Assembly (NCBI RefSeq): GCF_017893945.1
Contig: NZ_CP054257.1
Coordinates: 2,232,001 to 2,296,000 of the forward strand
DNA: 64,000 nucleotides
Reading direction: 5' to 3'
Source of the DNA: Treponema parvum
Lineage (GTDB): Bacteria; Spirochaetota; Spirochaetia; Treponematales; Treponemataceae
Below the pieces are notes generated by a model. The model did no database searches, had not been told where the DNA came from, and saw only the letters and a program-made list of their open reading frames with translations. This document shows positions 25,453 through 32,273 of this stretch, one piece after another. Made by a program: the position numbers and the translations under genes. Within the stretch, counting starts at the first letter, position 1. Each line of letters opens with the position of its first letter.

Positions 25453-26495
25453 TTCAGCCTTCTTTTACGGACGATCATAAAAAGCAAGGAAAAAACCAAA
25501 GATAAAAATCCAACGGCCGTGTTCAGTACCGCAATAAAAGGAATGTCCGATAAGGGCAAAAGCTCTTCCGCCTTTTTGCTCACAGACATGAAAATTTCAT
25601 TTTTGCAGTAATATCCGGTATTGGCGAACAAAACGGCCATTGTCAAAGCTATTACCAAAAAGACGTTTATCAGTCTCCATTGGCTCATATGCTTTACGGC
25701 GCACACCGCAATCAAAGCAAAACACATCGAAAACATGATGATCACGTCAAATTCCGCCCCTGAATTCGACGTGATCAAGGCCGGTAAAAAAAACAGGCAG
25801 GTTATAGTTTTTACAGTAAAAGGAGGCTTAAGAATTTCTTCCGCAAGTACGTCGGAAAATTCAAAAGCGGAAGGCCTTATCCCGGCAGCTGAAGCCGTTT
25901 CAGGAACAGCGGCAGAAATCGACAAAGCGCCGTCTATGAGTTTGGGGTTTCGGCTTTCAGAGGCGCTTACATCTTCCAGTTTAAATTTTACGCCCGACGC
26001 CGAACCGTCCGAGCGCACTGCAGAATAATAATACAAGTATTGCCCGTTTTTTCTAAAAAAACCGCTCGTAACCGTGCGCTTGGCGCCAATATCATGCTCT
26101 GCGCCCGTACCGCACCCGGCGCCGGCATCGCGCTCTGAGGCCGCATCATGATCGGCGACGGCGGTCGATGTTTTAAAATACAAAGGAGATTTTAGGCTTA
26201 ACGGGAATAAAAAGAACAGTGCAATGGCTTCTATCAAATAAAACGTAATAACCGCCAAAAACCGCTTGGGATGGCGGATAAGATTCAACGCTAAAAATAA
26301 AGGCGAAAACAGCAAAACCGAAGGAACGGCTTTTATGACGCCTGCAGCGCACATTGCAAAAGAGACGGTTTCCATAGGAAGTCCGGCTATGTACGAGACG
26401 CATTGTATGTACAATATGTATAAAACGGCCCCTGCAAAAGTTCCTGTAATGCAAAATATCGGAAAAATCGCCAAAAGTCCAAGCGCCTGTTTCAT
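25449..26495 (-). CDS. Six-helix membrane protein, LptF/G-like partner
   Basis: A 348-residue integral membrane protein. Three helices occupy about residues 1-35, 42-70 and 75-100; a soluble domain of roughly 130 residues follows (SGFFRKNGQYLYYYSAVRSDG, then a conserved-looking PSAFEFSD); three more helices occupy about 230-345. This plan matches LptF/LptG permeases, where the soluble part is a periplasmic jellyroll, but similarity is weak and the call is inference. A hydrophilic insert (about 108-130) is low complexity. The ATG at 26495 is chosen because TATTCT lies 7 bases upstream; a longer frame from 26591 would use TTG codons and run through the promoter. Confidence 0.6.
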   Translation of the reverse strand: MKQALGLLAIFPIFCITGTFAGAVLYILYIQCVSYIAGLPMETVSFAMCAAGVIKAVPSVLLFSPLFLALNLIRHPKRFLAVITFYLIEAIALFFLFPLSLKSPLYFKTSTAVADHDAASERDAGAGCGTGAEHDIGAKRTVTSGFFRKNGQYLYYYSAVRSDGSASGVKFKLEDVSASESRNPKLIDGALSISAAVPETASAAGIRPSAFEFSDVLAEEILKPPFTVKTITCLFFLPALITSNSGAEFDVIIMFSMCFALIAVCAVKHMSQWRLINVFLVIALTMAVLFANTGYYCKNEIFMSVSKKAEELLPLSDIPFIAVLNTAVGFLSLVFSLLFMIVRKRRLK

Positions 26496-26502
26496 TTTAT
26501 TC

Positions 26503-26531
26503 AGAATATCATGAAAATACGGTAAAAACAA
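26503..26531 (-). promoter_or_regulatory. Promoter of the LptF/G-like operon
   Basis: Minus-strand TTGTTT (26526-26531), 17-base spacer, extended -10 TGA-TATTCT with TATTCT at 26503-26508, then 7 bases to the ATG at 26495. No Shine-Dalgarno site. Confidence 0.55.
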
Positions 26532-26878
26532 CAGGGAACTATGAAAACCACGGCATGCTGAAACTTCGCGGACAAACGTGATTTTCAACAAAAATCAAAG
26601 CGGATTTCCACAATTTATCCACACGCCGAAAACACTGTAAAGAAAATAACAATAAGTTATTACAATATATAGAAATACGCTCTGCAAGCGCAAGTCTTTA
26701 TAATACAAGGAATAAGCGATGCAAAAACGTAATAGAGTCAAAAAACTCTAAAATTTCCACCGATAAAAAAAGATAAATCCTTCCAATGCTTTAAGAAGAA
26801 GGACTTATCCACAGATTTTGCACTATGAAACAGGATTCTTGCGTCGCACCGGCGCAAAACACTAAAAAAGTGACGTTT
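26532..26878. other. AT-rich spacer with two perfect DnaA boxes
   Basis: TTATCCACA, the high-affinity DnaA box, occurs at 26615-26623 and 26805-26813 in the same orientation. A near match, TTTCCACA, directly precedes the first. Between them lies AT-rich DNA including ATAACAATAAGTTATTA. No gene is visible. This could be a DnaA-regulated promoter region or a titration site. The usual origin neighbours (dnaA, dnaN, rpmH) are absent. Confidence 0.5.
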
Positions 26879-27427
26879 TTACCCTAAGGAACATTGTCCC
26901 TGCGCGTCGACGGTTAAAATAGACTTACATTCGGAACAGCGGAAACGTCCGGAGCGGGTAGCCTTAAGCCTCTTTGAACACACGGGACAGGAAAAAATAA
27001 CGGGAAAAACCGTATTGACTTCAGGCCTGCCGGATTTAAAAAGATCTATAGAATCCGCATAAGTATTTTTTATGTTAAAAAATTGAGAAAAACCCAACAG
27101 CTGAAAAACTTCAAACACCTTTGGCTGAATTTCAAGAAGAACGATATCCCCGCCTTTCGATTTAACTAATTTTAAAAACGCAGTAAAAGAACCGATACCT
27201 GTCGAAGACACATAGTTCAACGCGCTGCAATTAAAGATTAAATTTATATATCCCGCTTCCACTACTTTGGCAATACGTTTTTGAAAAAAGCTGGAATTGT
27301 ACGTATCGATATAGCCGTTCAAATGCACGCTTAAACAGTTCGGAACTTCTGCGATACGTTCCAGAGTAATCTTAATACTGTCGTCTTTTTCGTCGTCAAA
27401 GCCAGGCACAAGATTATTATTTATCAT
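26879..27427 (-). CDS. STAS-domain (anti-sigma antagonist-like) protein with C-terminal zinc ribbon
   Basis: A 182-residue cytoplasmic protein. Residues about 25-125 form a STAS domain (LSVHLNGYIDTYNSSFFQKRI, LIFNCSALNYVSSTGIGSF). The SSTGIG segment occupies the site where SpoIIAA-type antagonists carry their regulatory phospho-serine. The C terminus carries a four-cysteine ribbon, CPVC at 147-150 and CSEC at 164-167, likely to bind zinc. Stand-alone antagonists are about 110 residues, so the ribbon is an added module. The family role is partner switching with a serine kinase and a sigma factor or other target; the target here is unknown. The promoter at 27457-27484 gives a leader of about 25 bases with a poorly spaced AGAGG. 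Confidence 0.8.
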   Translation of the reverse strand: MINNNLVPGFDDEKDDSIKITLERIAEVPNCLSVHLNGYIDTYNSSFFQKRIAKVVEAGYINLIFNCSALNYVSSTGIGSFTAFLKLVKSKGGDIVLLEIQPKVFEVFQLLGFSQFFNIKNTYADSIDLFKSGRPEVNTVFPVIFSCPVCSKRLKATRSGRFRCSECKSILTVDAQGQCSLG

Positions 27428-27456
27428 GCTAACTTAATAAACCTCTTACTCTAAAC

Positions 27457-27484
27457 ATTCTATCATAATTATGAACAAAAACAA
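27457..27484 (-). promoter_or_regulatory. Promoter of the STAS-zinc ribbon gene
   Basis: Minus-strand TTGTTT (27479-27484), 16-base spacer, TAGAAT (27457-27462), about 30 bases before the ATG. Confidence 0.45.
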
Positions 27485-27841
27485 AACTTTGATGCACTAA
27501 ATTGCAGTAAAGTCTTAACTTTAAAACATGGTATATAGGAGCTCACGGTTCGTGCGTAAAATTATCCATTCATAATACACTAAAAAACACCAATATGTCA
27601 AATTTTACTATTTATATACGGTCAATTCGGCACGCTGCGGACTCAAGCCTACTTATGCCTAAAACAATGTTCTTCCCGATTCGTAACAAAAATCATGCGA
27701 TAAATTATGATAAACCGCATAAAAAACACCGCTAATCATCCGAGACGGCGACCGCCAAAAACGCCGTTGCCGCTCAAGGCGCTGCCCGCCGAGAGTCCTA
27801 GAAATGCGGCCGTCCCGCAAAGCGCTAATCCGCAGAACCGA
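27485..27841. other. Intergenic region, nothing recognised
   Basis: AT-rich near the STAS promoter and GC-rich towards the SDR stop. No coding frame, RNA gene or strong terminator is apparent. An open frame at 27804-28067 on the plus strand is antisense to the SDR gene and is not called. Confidence 0.5.
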
Positions 27842-28621
27842 TTATAATTTTCCGTCCCAGCCGAAATCTATGTTTAAAAGCGCCCCGTTTATTTCAGGCG
27901 ATTCAAGCAAAAACATTCCTCCCCTTGCTACGGAATCTGCGGAAATGAATTTTTTGCAGGGAAGTTTATTTGAAATTAAGAGTTTCTCAGCTTCCGAAAC
28001 ATATTCCGTGTCGGTAAAGCCGGGAAGAACGGCGTTGCAGGTTATGCCGTTTGACGCGTATTCGTGAGCGACGGAACGGACAAGAGAGCCTACTCCCGTC
28101 TTTGCGCCGCCGTAGGCAGCGTTGGTCTTGTAGCCGTTTATGTTGTAAGTCCGAGTTCCTCCGAAAAAAAGAAAACGCCCCCATCCTTTTAGGATCATGC
28201 CGGGCAAAGCCGTGCTCACGCAGTAGCCGGGAAGGGCGTAGTCAAGCAGAGCCGCGTTCTTCCAATCTTCAAGGGTTGTTTCCGTAAGCGGCTTTTGAAT
28301 AAAAGGGCCGAAGCAAACGCACACTATGTCGGACTTTTTCAATATCGAATTCAGCGGCGACACGGCTAAATCGCTGAAATTTTCAATTTTGTACACTATT
28401 TTTTCTATGTTTACAGGATTTTCACACCTCTGCATGTCCGCGGAATTTTTATCCAAGGGGGCGGATTTAAGTTCCTGGATCAGCGAATCGAACGCTTTTG
28501 AATCATGCCCGCCGTGAACGAAAAGATCCGCACCGGAGCGCGCAAGTTTTTTGGACAACGCGCGGCCTATGCCGCCGGAACCGCCTATGACAAAAGCTCT
28601 TTTCCCCGAAAAAACACCCAT
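27842..28621 (-). CDS. SDR-fold oxidoreductase with altered catalytic serine region
   Basis: A 259-residue short-chain dehydrogenase-like protein. The cofactor loop (VIGGSGGIGRAL) and the catalytic Tyr/Lys pair (AYGGAKTGV) are present. The usual NNAG is replaced by a CFGPF segment, and the strand that normally ends in the catalytic serine reads FLFFGGTRTYN, with Gly/Thr. It may be a divergent reductase using Thr, or a non-classical member; substrate unknown. The ATG at 28621 lies 7 bases after a perfect TATAAT with no Shine-Dalgarno site. It is divergent from the RNA methyltransferase gene, with 45 bases between the starts. Confidence 0.8.
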   Translation of the reverse strand: MGVFSGKRAFVIGGSGGIGRALSKKLARSGADLFVHGGHDSKAFDSLIQELKSAPLDKNSADMQRCENPVNIEKIVYKIENFSDLAVSPLNSILKKSDIVCVCFGPFIQKPLTETTLEDWKNAALLDYALPGYCVSTALPGMILKGWGRFLFFGGTRTYNINGYKTNAAYGGAKTGVGSLVRSVAHEYASNGITCNAVLPGFTDTEYVSEAEKLLISNKLPCKKFISADSVARGGMFLLESPEINGALLNIDFGWDGKL

Positions 28622-28628
28622 GCGCTAA

Positions 28629-28634
28629 ATTATA
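28629..28634 (-). promoter_or_regulatory. -10 element (TATAAT) of the SDR gene
   Basis: A perfect minus-strand TATAAT ends 7 bases before the ATG at 28621. The upstream DNA is AT-rich with a weak -35 candidate (TACATA at 17-base spacing). A leaderless transcript is predicted. Confidence 0.5.
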
Positions 28635-28666
28635 GCGTAAATAAAATAAAATATGTATATTTAATT

Positions 28667-29449
28667 ATGAATCTAAACAAGATCCGCATAGTTTTGTCTC
28701 ATCCTGAAGAAAGCAGAAATATCGGAGCCGTGTGCCGCGCAATGGCAAACAACGACATAAGCACCTTACGGATCGTAGGAAAAAAAGAAGACTATGACGA
28801 TTCTCACATAAGAGTCTTGGCCATACATGCCTCTCCTATCTGGGATTCGGCACAGTTTTTTAATTCCATAACCGAAGCTACGGCGGACTGTACAGCCTCC
28901 GCCGGCACGACACGCAGGCGCGGAAAAAAACGAAAAGGTAAGCTTTTGTTTCCGGAAGAATTTTCTTCGCTCGCAGCCGAAATAACCTCAGGCTCCGAAA
29001 GCGGCGCGGGAAATATCGCCATAGTGTTCGGAAATGAAAGAACGGGGCTTACAGATTCTGAACTTCAAGAGTGCACGATAGGGGTAACAATACCTTCTTC
29101 GAAAGGCTTCCCATCCCTGAACCTATCCCACGCAGTCCAGATAATGTGCTACCATCTTTTTCGTGAAAAAAACAAGGGCGAACATGGATACACGCCTTTA
29201 ACGCTCGGCGAAATAGACAAAACGGTAAAATCCATTACCGACGATCTTAAAAAAATAGGATTTTTCCGCATTGCCGGGCGCAGCGACATGGAAAGTTTTT
29301 GGCAAAACCTGCTTTCACGGGCGGCGGTTTCGGAAGGTGAAATTCAATACATTGAAAAAACCTTCGGCAAAATAGCAGGGCTGGTATCTAAAAATAAATC
29401 GGCAGCCTCGCCGCAGATTTGCAGCGAGGGTTCAAGCAGCACCGAGTAA
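28667..29449 (+). CDS. TrmJ/TrmH-type (SpoU-class) RNA 2'-O-methyltransferase
   Basis: A 260-residue SPOUT-fold methyltransferase. The start MNLNKIRIVLSHPEESRNIGAVCRAMANNDI is characteristic of the TrmJ (tRNA Cm/Um32) group. Motif 2 (NIAIVFGNERTGLTDSEL) and motif 3 (IPSSKGFPSLNLSHAVQIMCYHLFRE) of the SPOUT knot are intact. An insertion rich in basic residues (TRRRGKKRKGK) at about residue 85 may contact RNA. The C-terminal helical region is typical of TrmJ. The ATG at 28667 is selected because the family consensus begins here; an open frame upstream reads through the divergent SDR gene. A TATATT element sits 5 bases upstream, so a leader is short or absent. Whether the target is tRNA position 32 is inferred. 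Confidence 0.88.
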   Translation: MNLNKIRIVLSHPEESRNIGAVCRAMANNDISTLRIVGKKEDYDDSHIRVLAIHASPIWDSAQFFNSITEATADCTASAGTTRRRGKKRKGKLLFPEEFSSLAAEITSGSESGAGNIAIVFGNERTGLTDSELQECTIGVTIPSSKGFPSLNLSHAVQIMCYHLFREKNKGEHGYTPLTLGEIDKTVKSITDDLKKIGFFRIAGRSDMESFWQNLLSRAAVSEGEIQYIEKTFGKIAGLVSKNKSAASPQICSEGSSSTE

Positions 29450-29501
29450 TTGAACTCTCCGCACGAATAATCCGCCGATAATCGGTGAATATTCATTGCG
29501 A

Positions 29502-30668
29502 TCAATCGAGCAAAATATCGCACGCATCGATACGGTTATCGCGGCAAAAAAGCATAGCGCGAGAAAGGCAGTGCATGAGCTGGCGGACGTTACCCGGCCA
29601 ATCGTAAGACTCTAAAATGGAAAGCGCCGCGTCGGAAATACGGCAGGAATTTTTGCTTAAAAAATTTTCAGCGAGAGGCTTTATGTCTTCGATGCGATCT
29701 CTAAGCGGACTTAAGCGTATCGGGAAAACGTTTATTCTGTCGTAAAGATCTTCCCGAAATAATTTTTGTTCTATGAGCGACTGCAGATCCGCGTTCGTCG
29801 CAAAAATCAGCCGCGAATCTACCGTATTTTCTTTTACCGCTCCGACGGGACGAAAAGCGCCGGTTTCCAAAAATCTTAAAAGTTTAACCTGAACGGAAAG
29901 AGGCGTGTTGGCTATTTCATCCAAAAACAGAGTTCCTCCGTCGGACAAAAGCAAAAGCCCCGAAGAATCTACGGCTCCGGTAAAGGCGCCGTGCCTTGAC
30001 CCGAATAATTCGGTGTCGGCTAAATTTTCAGACAGAGTTCCCATATCAAGCACGCAAAAAAGCGATCTTCTGCGTTTGGATAATCTATGAATAAACGAAG
30101 CGGCAAAGCTTTTTCCCGTTCCAGGTTCCCCTAAAAAGATGACCGGCAAATCCGATCGCGCCGCCAGGGCCAGCTGGAATTTCAATTTTTTTAAGAAAGG
30201 AGATCCGCCTATAATTTCCGAAAGTATGGAATTTTCAAAATCGGAAAGTTCTACGGATTCGGCAGGATCATATTCCGGCAGCTTTTTACCGGTGCGTAAA
30301 AAAATATCTTCGTCGCAGGGAAGCGGAATAACAGAAGCGTCGGAATTTTCCGAAGACTGTAAAAACGACAAAACCTCATCCTGAGGCATTATAAAATGCG
30401 TATTTTTTTTCAAACGGTCTTCTTGATAAAACGAAGTTTGTATTTTATTTAAAACCGCCTTATCCGCTATTTTGGGGTCTATAAATAAGGCTCTCCGCCT
30501 GCCGCCGCGCGAGCCGGAAATGTCGGAAAGCAAAGGCACATTTATAAATTGAAGATCCGAATAAAAATGTACTTCCGTATCCGCGTAAATGGGTTTCCTG
30601 AAAAAATTCGCAATCTCAGGCCGCGCGGTATAAACATGTATTTCACTGGATAAAACAGCGGAAAGCAT
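29502..30668 (-). CDS. Sigma-54-type AAA+ activator without a DNA-binding domain
   Basis: A 388-residue protein. The AAA+ domain (about residues 155-385) has Walker A GEPGTGKSF, the sigma-54-contact loop GAFTGA within ELFGSRHGAFTGAVD, Walker B in GGTLFLDEIA and the arginine-finger region LFREDLYDRINVFPIRLSPLRDR. After the lid (SYDWPGNVRQLMHCLSRAM) the protein ends within about 20 residues, so the usual Fis-type helix-turn-helix is missing. The N-terminal 150 residues resemble a degenerate receiver but lack an obvious phospho-Asp pocket. It may activate sigma-54 polymerase from solution, as reported for HTH-less activators in other bacteria. It is the last gene of ctpA-rsmE-wecG, with its own strong GGGGGGAAG site. 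Confidence 0.85.
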   Translation of the reverse strand: MLSAVLSSEIHVYTARPEIANFFRKPIYADTEVHFYSDLQFINVPLLSDISGSRGGRRRALFIDPKIADKAVLNKIQTSFYQEDRLKKNTHFIMPQDEVLSFLQSSENSDASVIPLPCDEDIFLRTGKKLPEYDPAESVELSDFENSILSEIIGGSPFLKKLKFQLALAARSDLPVIFLGEPGTGKSFAASFIHRLSKRRRSLFCVLDMGTLSENLADTELFGSRHGAFTGAVDSSGLLLLSDGGTLFLDEIANTPLSVQVKLLRFLETGAFRPVGAVKENTVDSRLIFATNADLQSLIEQKLFREDLYDRINVFPIRLSPLRDRIEDIKPLAENFLSKNSCRISDAALSILESYDWPGNVRQLMHCLSRAMLFCRDNRIDACDILLD

Positions 30669-30690
30669 ATTCTTCCCCCCTTCAATCCTC

Positions 30691-31431
30691 CTACCCTTTC
30701 GGCTTCAATCGATACCAGACAAGCAGTATTGTAAACCATAAAAAGGGAAAAACAAGAAATAATTTTAACGGATTATGTAAAATTTCATGAAATATCTCAA
30801 AACCTTTATCAAAGGCGTCGTCGCTTATGCGCTTCAGTCTTTTTGAAAATATTCCTATCGCATCTTTGTAATACAAGAATATGCTTGAAGAAAACTGATT
30901 TCTGCGGCGGTAGGCCCATACGTCTTTTTCTTTTATGCCGCTGCACAAGAGGGCAAGGGACGGGGAAGCTTTAAATACGGCCTGAACTACGTCTTTTTCA
31001 AACGTTTCGGTATATTTTCCTGTACAGCGGCCGACTATGTGAAGTTTAGGAAACGTCGAGCGCACATTGTTTTCCGCATCGTCAAGCTGTTTTTTGTACC
31101 CGCCCAGCAAAAACAATGTCTTGTAGTGAATTTCAAGTATGGAAAGTATGTTTATCAGCGCCGTAAAAGGATTATATCTTACAGGAACGGGCTTTTTAAG
31201 AAATTCCGCAGCGCGCAGTATGCTCTTTGAAACCGGAAGAACGAGATCCGCATTTCGGACGCATTCCGCATAATCGTTTTGACCTCGCGCCCTTAATAAA
31301 TTCCAAACCGACAAAAACACTATCTGTTTTGTTCCAGGTTTCGCTAAAAGCTCAAGTATGTGCCCTTCCATTTCTTCCGGACGGCAAACGTCTACCGGCA
31401 CTCCCAAAATTTCTATCCGCTGTAAAGCCAT
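30691..31431 (-). CDS. WecG/TagA/CpsF-family glycosyltransferase
   Basis: A 246-residue member of the GT26 family, which adds N-acetyl-mannosamine-type sugars to lipid-linked precursors at the cytoplasmic membrane. The start IEILGVPVDVCRPEEMEGHI, the LVLPVSKSILRAAEFL region and the LFLLGGYKKQLDDAENNVRSTFP block, then SLALLCSGIKEKDVWAYRRR, follow the family pattern. A C-terminal hydrophobic segment (about 222-240) could anchor it. Classical members have a DG in the VLPDG region; here the motif reads VLPVSKS, so activity is uncertain. The ATG overlaps the rsmE stop by one base. Its presence behind ctpA and rsmE suggests envelope glycan synthesis, but the acceptor is unknown. Confidence 0.82.
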   Translation of the reverse strand: MALQRIEILGVPVDVCRPEEMEGHILELLAKPGTKQIVFLSVWNLLRARGQNDYAECVRNADLVLPVSKSILRAAEFLKKPVPVRYNPFTALINILSILEIHYKTLFLLGGYKKQLDDAENNVRSTFPKLHIVGRCTGKYTETFEKDVVQAVFKASPSLALLCSGIKEKDVWAYRRRNQFSSSIFLYYKDAIGIFSKRLKRISDDAFDKGFEIFHEILHNPLKLFLVFPFLWFTILLVWYRLKPKG

Positions 31432-32273
31432 CAGTTTTTTCCTGTCACTAAATTTTGCAAGACTGCAATTCCGTATAAGGCAGCCGTCTCGCATCTTAAA
31501 ATATTTGTTCGAAAGTGAACCGGTATAAAACCGTTCTCTTTCAAAAAAGACATTTCGGAGGAGCTTATTCCGCCTTCGCAGCCTACTGCAAGCCCCGCAA
31601 GCCTTATCCTCCGATCCTCACCTTCCGCACTGCGCTGAATTGACGGCCTATCCGTGCGTTCATAAAAACCCAATACGGCATCATCCATTCCAAGCGCATC
31701 AAGCGCTTGTTCCGTAAGAAAAAAGGCCGCGCTGTTTTTTATTTCGGCGGATCTTTGCCGCCACAGATTTACAGCTTCGTCCAAACCGCACGGATTCTCA
31801 AAGACGGTGCTTACAGGGGAACCGCTTTGCTGGCGGGCCTCTTTTATTATACGTAAAATTCTTTCTTGCCGCGAAGCGTTAAAAAACGTTCCGTCTTTTT
31901 GCGTATATTCGCCGATTACGGGGATTATGCGCGCTACGCCGCACTCCGCAGCCTGTCTTATAATTATATCCATTTTTTGCGGCCGCGCAATAAACTGAAA
32001 AAGCCAATACTCCGCCTGAAAATCTTCAATTAGGGACGCCTGAATTCCGCGCGTAATGTTTTTTCCTTCGTTGCACGCCTGCAATTCAATGAATCTTTTA
32101 TTTTCATCCGCGCCGCACACTTTCATTTCCTGAAGAGCGCCGTCGGTAAGCCGCACGGACACAAGATCTCCTTTTTTTACACGCAGAACCTGTTTAAAAT
32201 AGCGGTAATCCTTTCCTTCGATCCGTAAAATTCCGTTCGGCCCTATAGGAACGGAAGCTATAAACTGTCTCAT
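31431..32273 (-). CDS. rsmE: 16S rRNA m3U1498 methyltransferase RsmE
   Basis: A 280-residue SPOUT methyltransferase that methylates U1498 of 16S rRNA. The N-terminal PUA-like domain (HYRYFKQVLR-type RVKKGDLVSV region) and C-terminal knot are present: RPQKMDIIIRQAAECGVARIIPV, VGCEGGISSSE, NGFIPVHF and ILRCETAALYGIAVLQ. It is slightly longer than E. coli RsmE (243) because of an insertion at about residues 160-210 (FFLTEQALDALGMDD and a charged stretch). The ATG overlaps the ctpA stop by 4 bases, so it is translationally coupled in the ctpA operon. Confidence 0.94.
   Translation of the reverse strand: MRQFIASVPIGPNGILRIEGKDYRYFKQVLRVKKGDLVSVRLTDGALQEMKVCGADENKRFIELQACNEGKNITRGIQASLIEDFQAEYWLFQFIARPQKMDIIIRQAAECGVARIIPVIGEYTQKDGTFFNASRQERILRIIKEARQQSGSPVSTVFENPCGLDEAVNLWRQRSAEIKNSAAFFLTEQALDALGMDDAVLGFYERTDRPSIQRSAEGEDRRIRLAGLAVGCEGGISSSEMSFLKENGFIPVHFRTNILRCETAALYGIAVLQNLVTGKN

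Noticed and set aside
26605..26813. Chromosomal replication origin
   Set aside because: Only two perfect DnaA boxes, and none of dnaA, dnaN, recF or rpmH nearby; reported as a DnaA-box region instead.
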